Source of the DNA: Bacteroidota bacterium
GTDB lineage: Bacteria > Bacteroidota > Bacteroidia > Bacteroidales > VadinHA17
Length of the DNA stretch: 14,029 bases
Direction: 5' to 3'
Assembly (NCBI GenBank): GCA_030613125.1
Contig: JAUWMO010000054.1
Coordinates: forward strand, 1 to 14,029
The notes under the pieces are model-generated. The model was not told where the DNA came from. It worked only from the letters and a program-made list of their open reading frames with translations, and made no database searches. Of the stretch, positions 7,628 to 13,752 are shown piece after piece. How positions within the stretch are numbered: the stretch's first letter is position 1; the number at the start of each line of letters is the position of its first letter. The translations under genes were made by a program, and so were the position numbers.

Positions 7628-7659
7628 ATTGCAATTTAATTATATAAAATTTATATTTG
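7628..7659 (+). promoter_or_regulatory. Bacteroidota-type promoter of the Lrp/AsnC regulator
   Basis: TTG (7629-7631), 20 bp, TATATTTG (7652-7659), a full match to TAnnTTTG. It is back-to-back with the asnA promoter; the two -33 elements are only 6 bp apart, so one bound regulator could affect both. The leader would be about 50 nt, with a modest AAAGGA ribosome site about 10 nt before the ATG. Confidence 0.6.
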
Positions 7660-7670
7660 CTTAGAATATG

Positions 7671-7687
7671 TTAGTAAAAATTGCTAA
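7671..7687. promoter_or_regulatory. Near-palindrome, candidate Lrp/AsnC operator
   Basis: TTAGTAA-AAA-TTGCTAA is an inverted repeat with one mismatch, lying just downstream of the predicted start of the regulator gene. Position fits autorepression. AT-rich sequence makes chance palindromes likely, so this is tentative. Confidence 0.3.
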
Positions 7688-7720
7688 TAAGTAACAAAAT
7701 GTAAATAAAAGGAATTAAAA

Positions 7721-8203
7721 ATGGAAAAAAAATTTCATATTGATACTTTAGACCGTAAAATATTGTCTATCCTTATAAAAAACGCTCGTGTTACATTTCT
7801 GGAAGTTGCCCGGAAGTGCTGTGTGTCAGGCGCTGCAGTGCACCAGCATGTAAAACGGCTAACCCGCCTTGGAATAATTAAAGGTTCAGAGTTTACTGTA
7901 AATCCAAAGAAAATCGGTTACAGCACCTGTGCGTACATTGGTATTTTTCTTGAACAGGCTGGTTTGTACAGGAGGGTGGTTGAAGAATTATTAAAAATTC
8001 CTGAGATAACACAATGTCATTACACCACAGGCAATTATTCAATATTTATTAAAATATATGCCAGGGATAATGATCACTTAAGGGTAATACTTGCTGACGG
8101 TTTGCAGAATATAAAGGGAGTATCAAGGACGGAAACATTTATCTCACTTGAGGAGAGTTTCAACAGGCAGATACCAATACCGGTAATTGATGAAAAACAG
8201 TAA
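7721..8203 (+). CDS. Lrp/AsnC-family transcriptional regulator
   Basis: 160 residues, normal for the family. An N-terminal winged helix-turn-helix (about 5-55) starts with the typical LDRKILSILIKNARVTFLEVARKC phrase (here residues 10-33), with recognition helix around SGAAVHQHVKRL. A C-terminal RAM/AsnC ligand-binding domain follows (about 70-148), with YIGIFLEQ, the VVEELLKIPEITQCHYTTGNYSI stretch in two strands, and VSRTETFISLEES. These proteins form octamers or higher assemblies that bind amino acids and wrap DNA. Divergence from asnA with facing promoters makes asparagine or ammonia supply the likely regulon, by analogy with E. coli AsnC. It could equally be a global Lrp, so no symbol is given. 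The gene is convergent with the MATE gene downstream; no convincing terminator is visible there. Confidence 0.93.
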   Translation: MEKKFHIDTLDRKILSILIKNARVTFLEVARKCCVSGAAVHQHVKRLTRLGIIKGSEFTVNPKKIGYSTCAYIGIFLEQAGLYRRVVEELLKIPEITQCHYTTGNYSIFIKIYARDNDHLRVILADGLQNIKGVSRTETFISLEESFNRQIPIPVIDEKQ

Positions 8204-8296
8204 CAGAACTTCAGTCTGTTAAATCGGATTAAAAAATAATGAGATATGAATTCGTAAAGTGATTACAGCCGGTTGTTATGCAGTTATATTACATGA

Positions 8297-9748
8297 TTAG
8301 ACTTTATGTGTTTTCCAGCGGCCTTTGCGGAATATTACTAAAGCAGTAATCGTCATAACCGATTCGGCAATAATAATGGCATAGTATACTCCCTTCTCTT
8401 CAAGGCCTGATGGAATAGCCAGAAAATAGGCAAGAGGAATTTCAAGCAACCAGAAACAAAAAAAATTGATCTTGGTAGGGGTTATTGTATCACCGGCTCC
8501 ATTGAATGACTGGATAAGGATCATACCAAGTGCATAAAACAGATATCCATAGCTGACAATTTTCAGGCAAAAAGCTCCCGATTCAATAACTTTTTCATTC
8601 TCAATGAATAGCTTAATGAAAAAAGCAGGATTCAGGATCAGGAACAGAGCAATCAATCCAAGAAATGCCATGTTTACATATGCAGTTGACCAGACAGCAC
8701 GTTGAGCACGCTCTGGTTTTCCTGCTCCCAGGTTTTGACCAACAAGGGTTGCTGCAGCATTGCTCAAGCCCCAGGCTGGTAACAGAGAAAATATAATTAT
8801 TCTTATAGCTATAGTATATCCTGCCAGCACTTCACTACCGAAAACAGAAATAATTCTGACCAATCCTATCCAGCTCGATGTGGCTATGACATTCTGGCCA
8901 ATTCCTCCAAGTGACAGCTTTATAAGCTTGATTAGTACATCTGCTTCAACCCTCAGGTGTTTTACAAGAAGCTGAACTCTTCCTCTTCTGCGAAAAAGTA
9001 CATAGAACTGATATAATACAGCAAGCCCTCTTCCGGTATTCGTGGCAATAGCCGCTCCTTTTATTCCCAGTTCAGGAAAAGGGCCAAGCCCGAATATAAG
9101 GCAGGGGTCCAGAATAATATTTATTAAATTGGCTATGAACAGTATACGCATTGAAATTGCAGCATCTCCTGCACTTCGGAATACGGCATTAATAATAAAC
9201 AGAAGCATTATAACCATATTGCCCCCGAGCATAATACCTGTATAAACATACCCCGATGTAACTATTTCTTCTGTTGCTCCCATTATCCTGAGAAAATCGG
9301 CAGCAAAAAAAACGCCTGGTATCCCTATAAGTAAAGATATTCCGATTCCGGAAATTATAGCCTGGACTGCAACTTTTGATGCACCGTCAGGATCTTTTTC
9401 ACCAATTCTACGGGATACCATGGCGGTAGTACCAACACTCAGGCCAACTGCCATAGCATAAATAATAGTAAGCAGGGATTCAGTAATGCCAACAGTAGCT
9501 ACAGCACCAGGACCAAGTTTTGACACAAAGAAAATATCCACAAGTGCAAAAATTGATTCCATTATCATTTCCAATACCATAGGAATTGAAAGCAGAAGTA
9601 TTGCACGGCCCAACTTACCTTCTGTAAAATCTATTTCAGTTCCCCTGACGGCTTCCCGGATATCCTTCCAAAAATGATATAACCTGTTGTGCCGGTTTGA
9701 AATAGCAGCAGCCTCAGACGCCTGATCACTTAATCCTGTTTTCTGCAT
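8297..9748 (-). CDS. MATE-family multidrug/metabolite exporter
   Basis: 483 residues with two MatE halves. After a hydrophilic tail of about 45 residues the first half starts at FTEGKLGRAILLLSIPMVLEM (from residue 41), followed by MESIFALVDIFFVSKLG, GVTES-like VGITESLLTIIYAMAVGLSVG and TAMVSRRIGEKDP. The second half begins near residue 270 with LIKLSLGGIGQNV and includes WGLSNAAATLVGQNLGAGKPERA. Around twelve membrane helices are expected. The family exports cationic drugs or metabolites using Na+ or H+ antiport at the inner membrane; the substrate cannot be read from sequence. The start at 9748 is the only good ATG ahead of the tail; the tail is somewhat longer than usual. It lies downstream of tRNA-Lys on the same strand but a terminator separates them. 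Confidence 0.94.
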   Translation of the reverse strand: MQKTGLSDQASEAAAISNRHNRLYHFWKDIREAVRGTEIDFTEGKLGRAILLLSIPMVLEMIMESIFALVDIFFVSKLGPGAVATVGITESLLTIIYAMAVGLSVGTTAMVSRRIGEKDPDGASKVAVQAIISGIGISLLIGIPGVFFAADFLRIMGATEEIVTSGYVYTGIMLGGNMVIMLLFIINAVFRSAGDAAISMRILFIANLINIILDPCLIFGLGPFPELGIKGAAIATNTGRGLAVLYQFYVLFRRRGRVQLLVKHLRVEADVLIKLIKLSLGGIGQNVIATSSWIGLVRIISVFGSEVLAGYTIAIRIIIFSLLPAWGLSNAAATLVGQNLGAGKPERAQRAVWSTAYVNMAFLGLIALFLILNPAFFIKLFIENEKVIESGAFCLKIVSYGYLFYALGMILIQSFNGAGDTITPTKINFFCFWLLEIPLAYFLAIPSGLEEKGVYYAIIIAESVMTITALVIFRKGRWKTHKV

Positions 9749-9802
9749 TTTGATGTTTTGAGAAAAAGAATTTAAAAATGGGAATTTTTATTTAAAATAA
9801 AA

Positions 9803-9826
9803 AAACCTGACAAATCTGCCAGGTTT
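9803..9826 (-). terminator. Rho-independent terminator of tRNA-Lys
   Basis: On the minus strand: AAACCTG (9826-9820), 10-nt loop, CAGGTTT (9809-9803) followed by a run of T to 9797. A perfect 7-bp stem starts 5 nt after the tRNA 3' end. It ends the tRNA transcript before the MATE gene. Confidence 0.8.
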
Positions 9827-9830
9827 ATAG

Positions 9831-9903
9831 TGATTCAGCTCGGTCTCGAACCGAGGACCCCATCCTTAAAAGGGATGTGCTCTACCAGCTGAGCTACTGA
9901 ATC
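9831..9903 (-). tRNA. tRNA-Lys (anticodon UUU)
   Basis: 73 nt on the minus strand fold as a full cloverleaf: acceptor GATTCAG/CTGAATC, D stem GCTC/GAGC, anticodon stem CATCC/GGATG around loop CTTTTAA (anticodon TTT), a 5-nt variable loop, T stem CTCGG/CCGAG with loop TTCGAGA, and discriminator A73. The CCA end is not encoded (next bases CTA), so it would be added by nucleotidyltransferase. It has its own promoter and terminator. Confidence 0.97.
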
Positions 9904-9927
9904 CTTCTCAAATTTAAAAAGTGAGTG

Positions 9928-9958
9928 CAAAAGTAATTTAATATTTTTTTTTTTCAAA
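9928..9958 (-). promoter_or_regulatory. Bacteroidota-type promoter of tRNA-Lys
   Basis: On the minus strand: TTTG (9958-9955), 19 bp, TACTTTTG (9935-9928), a full TAnnTTTG match. Predicted start is near 9920, about 17 nt before the mature tRNA 5' end. A second TAAATTTG at 9914-9907 is too close to the tRNA to be its main promoter. Confidence 0.6.
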
Positions 9959-10098
9959 AGATTTCAGGAAATATTCTGATTGAATAATTTTCCTGTTTCG
10001 GGATCTTCTGTTCCAATATTATACATATGTAAAAACATTATTTAAATTTATTATTAGTTTACGTTATTTGTATATTTTTTAAGGTAGGATCATTTGAC

Positions 10099-10128
10099 TT
10101 TGAGGAATTAAATTTTATATTAAATTTG
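10099..10128 (+). promoter_or_regulatory. Bacteroidota-type promoter of the SDR-thioesterase operon
   Basis: TTTG (10099-10102), 18 bp, TAAATTTG (10121-10128), a full TAnnTTTG match. Predicted start near 10136, about 16 nt before the ATG. Confidence 0.5.
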
Positions 10129-10151
10129 ACACCTGTTACTCAATTCTGAAC

Positions 10152-10961
10152 ATGAAAAATAAGATCGTTATCATAACGGGAGCTGCATCAGGGATAGGCC
10201 TGGCAACTTCTCATTTTTTTTCAGAAAAGGGAAGTATTGTTGTAATGGCTGATATTAACAATACACAACTTGATAAAGCTGGTAAGGATGTCTCCATATA
10301 CGGTTCAGAGGTTTTTGCAATTCATACTGATGTTAGCAAAGAAGATGACTGTAAAAGCATGATTGACCAGGTGATCGGAAAATATAAGCGCATCGATGTT
10401 TTAATAAACAATGCCGGTATCTCCATGCGTTCGCTCTTTCAGGATACCAACCTGTCCGTTATTAAAAAAATAATGAACGTAAATTATTGGGGAACGGTGT
10501 ATTGTACTTACTATGCACTTCCTTACCTGCTTAAATCAAAAGGATCACTCGTGGCCATTACCTCCCTTGCCGGAAAACATGGGCTGCCGGGCCGCTCCGG
10601 ATACTCATCCTCAAAGTTTGCTATTCAGGGGCTTCTTGAAACCATCCGTATTGAGAATCTTAAAACAGGTCTTAATGTACTCACTTTTTCGCCCAATTTT
10701 ACAGCAACCAATGTACGAAGAGCGGCTTTAACAGGCGATGGTTCACCTCAGGGTGAATCACCCCGTGTAGAGAATAATATGATGACGCCTGAGCAGGTGG
10801 CTTCTAAATTATACAGAGCCATTTTGAAAAGAAGAAGGGATGTTATCCTGTCCTTTAATGGTGTTGGTACTTTGGTGGGAAACTTATTATTCCCAAAGCT
10901 GGTCGATAGGGCTTATTATAGATTTTTTTCAAAGGAACCAGGTTCTCCTTTGAAAAAGTAA
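10152..10961 (+). CDS. Short-chain dehydrogenase/reductase (SDR)
   Basis: 269 residues, classical SDR length and motifs: cofactor loop TGAASGIG (9-16), an acid after the second strand (ADIN, D34) that favours NAD(H) over NADP(H), TDVS (59-62), NNAG (86-89), and the catalytic set N111, S138, Y151 and K155 (YSSSK). All are present, so the enzyme should be an active NAD(P)-dependent oxidoreductase on a hydroxyl or keto group; the substrate is not predictable. The C-terminal part (MTPEQVASKLYRAILKRRRD, then an apolar segment near VGTLVGNLLF) resembles DltE/lipid-type SDRs and could touch the membrane. A hotdog thioesterase gene follows 37 bp downstream on the same strand. The pair hints at acyl-CoA or acyl-lipid metabolism. 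Confidence 0.93.
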   Translation: MKNKIVIITGAASGIGLATSHFFSEKGSIVVMADINNTQLDKAGKDVSIYGSEVFAIHTDVSKEDDCKSMIDQVIGKYKRIDVLINNAGISMRSLFQDTNLSVIKKIMNVNYWGTVYCTYYALPYLLKSKGSLVAITSLAGKHGLPGRSGYSSSKFAIQGLLETIRIENLKTGLNVLTFSPNFTATNVRRAALTGDGSPQGESPRVENNMMTPEQVASKLYRAILKRRRDVILSFNGVGTLVGNLLFPKLVDRAYYRFFSKEPGSPLKK

Positions 10962-10998
10962 ATACTCATAATAGTATAATATACGCAAATATATTCTC

Positions 10999-11394
10999 GT
11001 GAAAAGTAATGAAACTAAAATTCGTGTCAGGTACGCTGAAACAGATACCATGGGAATTCTTCACCATGCAGTGTATCCTGTTTATTTCGAAGAGGGCAGA
11101 ACCGAACTAATGCGCTCTCTCGGAATGAGTTACAGCGAGATGGAGAAAAAAGGAGTTATATTGCCTGTTTATTTTGTGAATGTAAAATATTTCCAGCCCG
11201 CATACTACGACGATTTACTGACCCTGCAGACAGAACTGGCCGAATTGAATGGGGTCAGAATCAAATTTGATTATAAGTTATTCAATGATCAGAAAACTTT
11301 ACTTGCAGAAGGAAATGTTACCCTGATTTTTGCAGATCCCATATCGTTTAAGCCCATTAGACCACCAAAGTGGTTTGTCAAATTAATAACGTAA
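10999..11394 (+). CDS. YbgC/4HBT-type hotdog acyl-CoA thioesterase
   Basis: 131 residues, typical for a single hotdog domain. The N-terminal signature RVRYAETDTMGILHHAVYPVYFEEGRTELMRS carries the family's catalytic Asp (D16) and an active-site His (H23), then the long hotdog helix. The strand VNVKYFQPAYYDDLLTLQTEL is the usual second half. The Asn often found after the His (HxNY) is Val here. The family hydrolyses acyl-CoA thioesters, sometimes acyl-ACP, in the cytoplasm. The start is GTG at 10999; there is no in-frame ATG upstream before the TAG at 10972, and the next ATG would remove the catalytic Asp. Probably co-transcribed with the SDR gene. Confidence 0.9.
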   Translation: MKSNETKIRVRYAETDTMGILHHAVYPVYFEEGRTELMRSLGMSYSEMEKKGVILPVYFVNVKYFQPAYYDDLLTLQTELAELNGVRIKFDYKLFNDQKTLLAEGNVTLIFADPISFKPIRPPKWFVKLIT

Positions 11395-11542
11395 AACCAA
11401 CTCGTCTTTTAACCGACCTGAATATTACACTGTTTCATAAAAGCCATTCATCCAACCTGTTACTTATTATCTGATTTCAATTTACTACGTATTAAATTTG
11501 TTCTGTTGTGATGTACAAACCTTCCTTACTCTTCATCCGTAC

Positions 11543-11611
11543 ATTCGTTCTTTATTAGTGCATTAGTGGCCTCTTAATAAAAAGCCACGGATGCACGGAT
11601 TAAAGACGAAT
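11543..11611. repeat. Long imperfect inverted repeat (candidate extragenic palindromic repeat)
   Basis: The left arm 11543-11570 (ends GTGCATTAGTGGC) pairs with the right arm 11584-11611 (starts GCCACGGATGCAC) around a 13-nt loop. Pairing runs for about 28 positions with one bulge, two A.G mismatches at equivalent places (each next to a G.U wobble) and one T.T mismatch. There is no T-run directly after the right arm. The CCACGGATGCACGGATTAA phrase looks like a dispersed intergenic repeat known to me from other Bacteroidota; this is recollection, not a search. Confidence 0.6.
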
Positions 11612-11739
11612 AAAAGAAGATAATACTTCACTTAAAATTCAAAGGAGGGGTTCAAATGTTCACCCAGTGAGTCCCAGTCTGCAAACTCAATGCCAGTTTT
11701 TAAAAACTTTGTAAATGATAGATTCCATTAGTTCATAAC

Positions 11740-11763
11740 CTTAGCCTAAGCCTTAGCCTTAGC
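11740..11763. repeat. Hexamer microsatellite, four units of CTTAGC
   Basis: CTTAGC, CTAAGC, CTTAGC, CTTAGC in tandem, the second unit differing by one base. Too short to be a coding or CRISPR-type array; a simple sequence repeat. Confidence 0.8.
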
Positions 11764-11946
11764 CTCCAGAAAGTGTAGACTGCATAAACTATAACATAGC
11801 CATTATAATACGTAGTTATCCCATTTGGATTTGAAGAATGAGAAATTTTATTTTCATTTTCCTGTAATGGAAATGTGATTAGATCGTCATCTGAATGAGG
11901 TCTCATATATTTTATTTTATTGTATTTGATAACTAAAAAAAAAATA

Positions 11947-12468
11947 ATGAAAAAATTAAACCTGATATTAATTGCGCTGACTTTCCCATTATTAATGTCT
12001 GCCCAAAAAAATGTAGCAGATAAGGTTTTTGAGAAATATGCCGGTAAAGATGGATTTACAACTGTATATGTAAGTAAGGGACTGTTTAAATTCTTATCCA
12101 AAATAGATGATGATGATGATCTGAAAGCTTTATCTGGTATCGAATCCATCAAAATCCTTACAACAGATGATCCTCACATTACAGATGGAATTAATTTTTA
12201 TGATGAAGTAATGCAAGACCTGAAAATGGCGCCATATGAGGAATTGATGACAATAAAGGAGAGTCACCAGGATGTTAAGATCCTTATAAATGAAAAAAAT
12301 GGCATTATTAAAGAGCTTTTATTAATTGCCGGAGGCGACGGATGTGACAATGTTTTGATTATCATACGAGGTAATATCGATCTGAAAAAAATGCCGGAGC
12401 TGTCAAATTCAATACATATGGATGAATTAGAAATACTGGAAGCTCTGGAAGCAGGTGAGGAATTATAA
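11947..12468 (+). CDS. DUF4252-like secreted protein, copy 1
   Basis: 173 residues from ATG 11947. The frame extends to a TTG at 11920, but MKKLNLILIALTFPLLMSAQ is a clear Sec signal peptide, cleaved probably after SA or SAQ, which fixes the start. The mature protein is acidic and has the family pattern VFEKYAGKDGFTTVYVS (about 28-43), an Asp run (54-58), SIKILTTDD (67-75), INFYDEV, and late strands IIKELLLIAGGDGCDNVLIIIRGNIDL. I recognise this as the DUF4252-type family of Bacteroidota, of unknown function. No lipobox Cys is present, so it should be periplasmic rather than lipid-anchored. A paralogue lies beyond the sigma and anti-sigma genes; a probable terminator follows this gene, making it a separate unit from the ECF operon. 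Confidence 0.85.
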   Translation: MKKLNLILIALTFPLLMSAQKNVADKVFEKYAGKDGFTTVYVSKGLFKFLSKIDDDDDLKALSGIESIKILTTDDPHITDGINFYDEVMQDLKMAPYEELMTIKESHQDVKILINEKNGIIKELLLIAGGDGCDNVLIIIRGNIDLKKMPELSNSIHMDELEILEALEAGEEL

Positions 12469-12472
12469 TATA

Positions 12473-12515
12473 GTTTGCCGGAATGGTTAAATACTGTCAG
12501 GCAAACACTATTTTT
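12473..12515 (+). terminator. Probable rho-independent terminator after DUF4252-like copy 1
   Basis: GTTTGCC (12473-12479) pairs with GGCAAAC (12500-12506), then TTTTT at 12511-12515. The flanking ATA/TAT may extend the stem past a small bulge. The loop is long (20 nt), so strength is uncertain. Confidence 0.45.
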
Positions 12516-12610
12516 CCAGTGGACAATTTCGGAATGTTTGAAAAAATTCATTTATTTATTAGCTTTATTGATCTTTGACAAATTAGAAAACCTATCTGAC
12601 CTAAAGTTTG

Positions 12611-13156
12611 ATGAACCTTGAAGAGTTTAAAACAAAAGTGTTGCCCTTGCAGGAAAGATTGTACGGATTTTCTTTAAGGATTCTGGGTAATAGTGAAGAT
12701 GCAAAGGATGCTGTTCAGGATATTTATGTAAAACTTTGGAAAATGAAAGATTCTCTCCACACATATATTAACCTGAATGCATTTGTCATGACAGTGACAC
12801 GGAATCATTGCCTTGATAAGCTAAAAGGAAAAAAAACTGTCTCACTGGAGGGAAAACATATTTCATCAGATCATTATATTGATCCGTCTCCTGAAGAGAT
12901 TTTTGAAAAAAAGGATGTGATGGAAAAAATTAAGTTGATAATTTCAGGTCTTCCTGAAAATCAACGAACTATCATTCATTTAAGAGATATTGAGGGGTAT
13001 GATTATAGCGAGATTAGTAATATTATTGATATGAGTGTGAACAATATTCGTGTAAACCTTTCGAGAGCCAGAAAAAAAATAAGGGAGGAATTGTTGAATA
13101 AATATTACCAGCATGAAAATTCAGGAAGCAGAGATACTATTGGCAAAGTTTTATAA
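12611..13156 (+). CDS. ECF (RpoE-type) RNA polymerase sigma factor
   Basis: 181 residues from ATG 12611; the TTG one codon upstream is not needed. Sigma region 2 is at about 10-72 (LYGFSLRILGNSEDAKDAVQDIYVKLWK, then NAFVMTVTRNHCLDKLK). Region 4 is at about 103-165 (ISGLPENQRTIIHLRDIEGYDYSEISNIIDMSVNNIRVNLSRARKKIRE) with the usual helix-turn-helix. There is no region 3, as expected for ECF factors. It directs RNA polymerase to its own promoters when released by its anti-sigma factor. The next gene overlaps by 44 nt and encodes a single-pass membrane protein, most likely that anti-sigma factor. The target promoters cannot be stated; the DUF4252-like genes on both sides are natural candidates. 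Confidence 0.95.
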   Translation: MNLEEFKTKVLPLQERLYGFSLRILGNSEDAKDAVQDIYVKLWKMKDSLHTYINLNAFVMTVTRNHCLDKLKGKKTVSLEGKHISSDHYIDPSPEEIFEKKDVMEKIKLIISGLPENQRTIIHLRDIEGYDYSEISNIIDMSVNNIRVNLSRARKKIREELLNKYYQHENSGSRDTIGKVL

Positions 13157-13724
13157 GGGAGAGACTTCTGTTGCGGAAGAAGATAAATTGAAGAAGTTTT
13201 TTTCAGAACCCGGTGTACCTGAACATCTGAAACCTGATCAGGATATGTTTTCATATTATTCTGGTTCCGGATCAGATGCCAGGCCAGGTACGGAGTTAGA
13301 AAAAAATATTCTGCAGGCAATCCGGGAATCCGATACATCATATAGTACAGGGCCCGGAAGATTTACCGGTCAGTTATATTGGATAACAGGTATAGCGGCA
13401 ACTATTTTGATAGTTATAGGTTCTTACTTTCTGTTTCAGCGAGGTGAGGAGGCTGACACTTTTAACAATCCCGAATTAGCTTATCTTGAAACAAAAAAAG
13501 TACTCTATTTTGTTTCATCAAAACTCAATGCGGGGACCAATCCAATACAACAAACCTTAAGAAAGTTTGACAAAGGGACCAGTAAATTGAAAAAAATGTC
13601 GGAGCTCAATAAGGGTATTGAAGAGCTTCGAGCAGTAACTCATTTGCCAGCAGGCTTTGATGCTCTTTATTATCTGGAGATGCTTCAAGAACCCGGGGAT
13701 ATCGTTTCAAAATACATAAAATAA
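13113..13724 (+). CDS. Putative single-pass membrane anti-sigma factor
   Basis: 203 residues. The N-terminal cytoplasmic part (1-87) begins with helices EAEILLAKFYKGETSVAEEDKLKKFF, the kind of segment seen in Bacteroidota anti-sigma-like proteins. One membrane helix lies at about 88-108 (LYWITGIAATILIVIGSYFLF) and a periplasmic tail of about 95 residues follows (NPELAYLETKKVLYFVSSKLNAG, then a basic and amphipathic part). It has no Cys, so it is not a zinc-binding (ZAS/HCC) anti-sigma factor. ATG 13113 lies inside the sigma gene; the 44-nt overlap suggests translational coupling and matched amounts. I assign anti-sigma function from position, topology and the N-terminal pattern rather than from a recognised domain. 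Confidence 0.75.
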   Translation: MKIQEAEILLAKFYKGETSVAEEDKLKKFFSEPGVPEHLKPDQDMFSYYSGSGSDARPGTELEKNILQAIRESDTSYSTGPGRFTGQLYWITGIAATILIVIGSYFLFQRGEEADTFNNPELAYLETKKVLYFVSSKLNAGTNPIQQTLRKFDKGTSKLKKMSELNKGIEELRAVTHLPAGFDALYYLEMLQEPGDIVSKYIK

Positions 13725-13752
13725 TAAATTTAATAACTTAACAGATATTGCT

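Larger units (their letters stand above)
11395..11946. other. 552-bp gene-free region with hairpin and microsatellite
   Basis: No convincing reading frame on either strand. It contains a long imperfect hairpin (11543-11611), a perfect but low-complexity palindrome AGTTTTTAAAAACT (11695-11708), and four tandem hexamers (11740-11763). A GGAGGGG run at 11644-11650 is followed by an ATG whose frame stops after four codons. A GC-poor stretch before 11947 presumably holds the promoter of the next gene, but no good match to TAnnTTTG is present. Confidence 0.6.

Noticed and set aside
7566..7634. Upstream extension of the asnA frame (MQFYFVFTFN...)
   Set aside because: It spans the predicted asnA promoter, is AT-rich low-complexity coding, and has no counterpart in AsnA proteins.
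8202..8220. Hairpin AACAGA/TCTGTT after the Lrp/AsnC gene as a terminator
   Set aside because: Only six mostly A-T pairs and no T-run follows.
11644..11673. GGAGGGG followed by an ATG as a translated small gene
   Set aside because: The frame ATG TTC ACC CAG TGA stops after four codons.
11695..11708. Perfect palindrome AGTTTTTAAAAACT as an operator
   Set aside because: Low-complexity A/T palindrome, isolated, far from any gene start.
11733..12152. Minus-strand open frame of 139 codons ending in an Arg-Leu repeat
   Set aside because: The RLRLRL tail is the translated hexamer microsatellite, and much of the rest lies opposite the DUF4252-like signal peptide and N-terminus. No family pattern.
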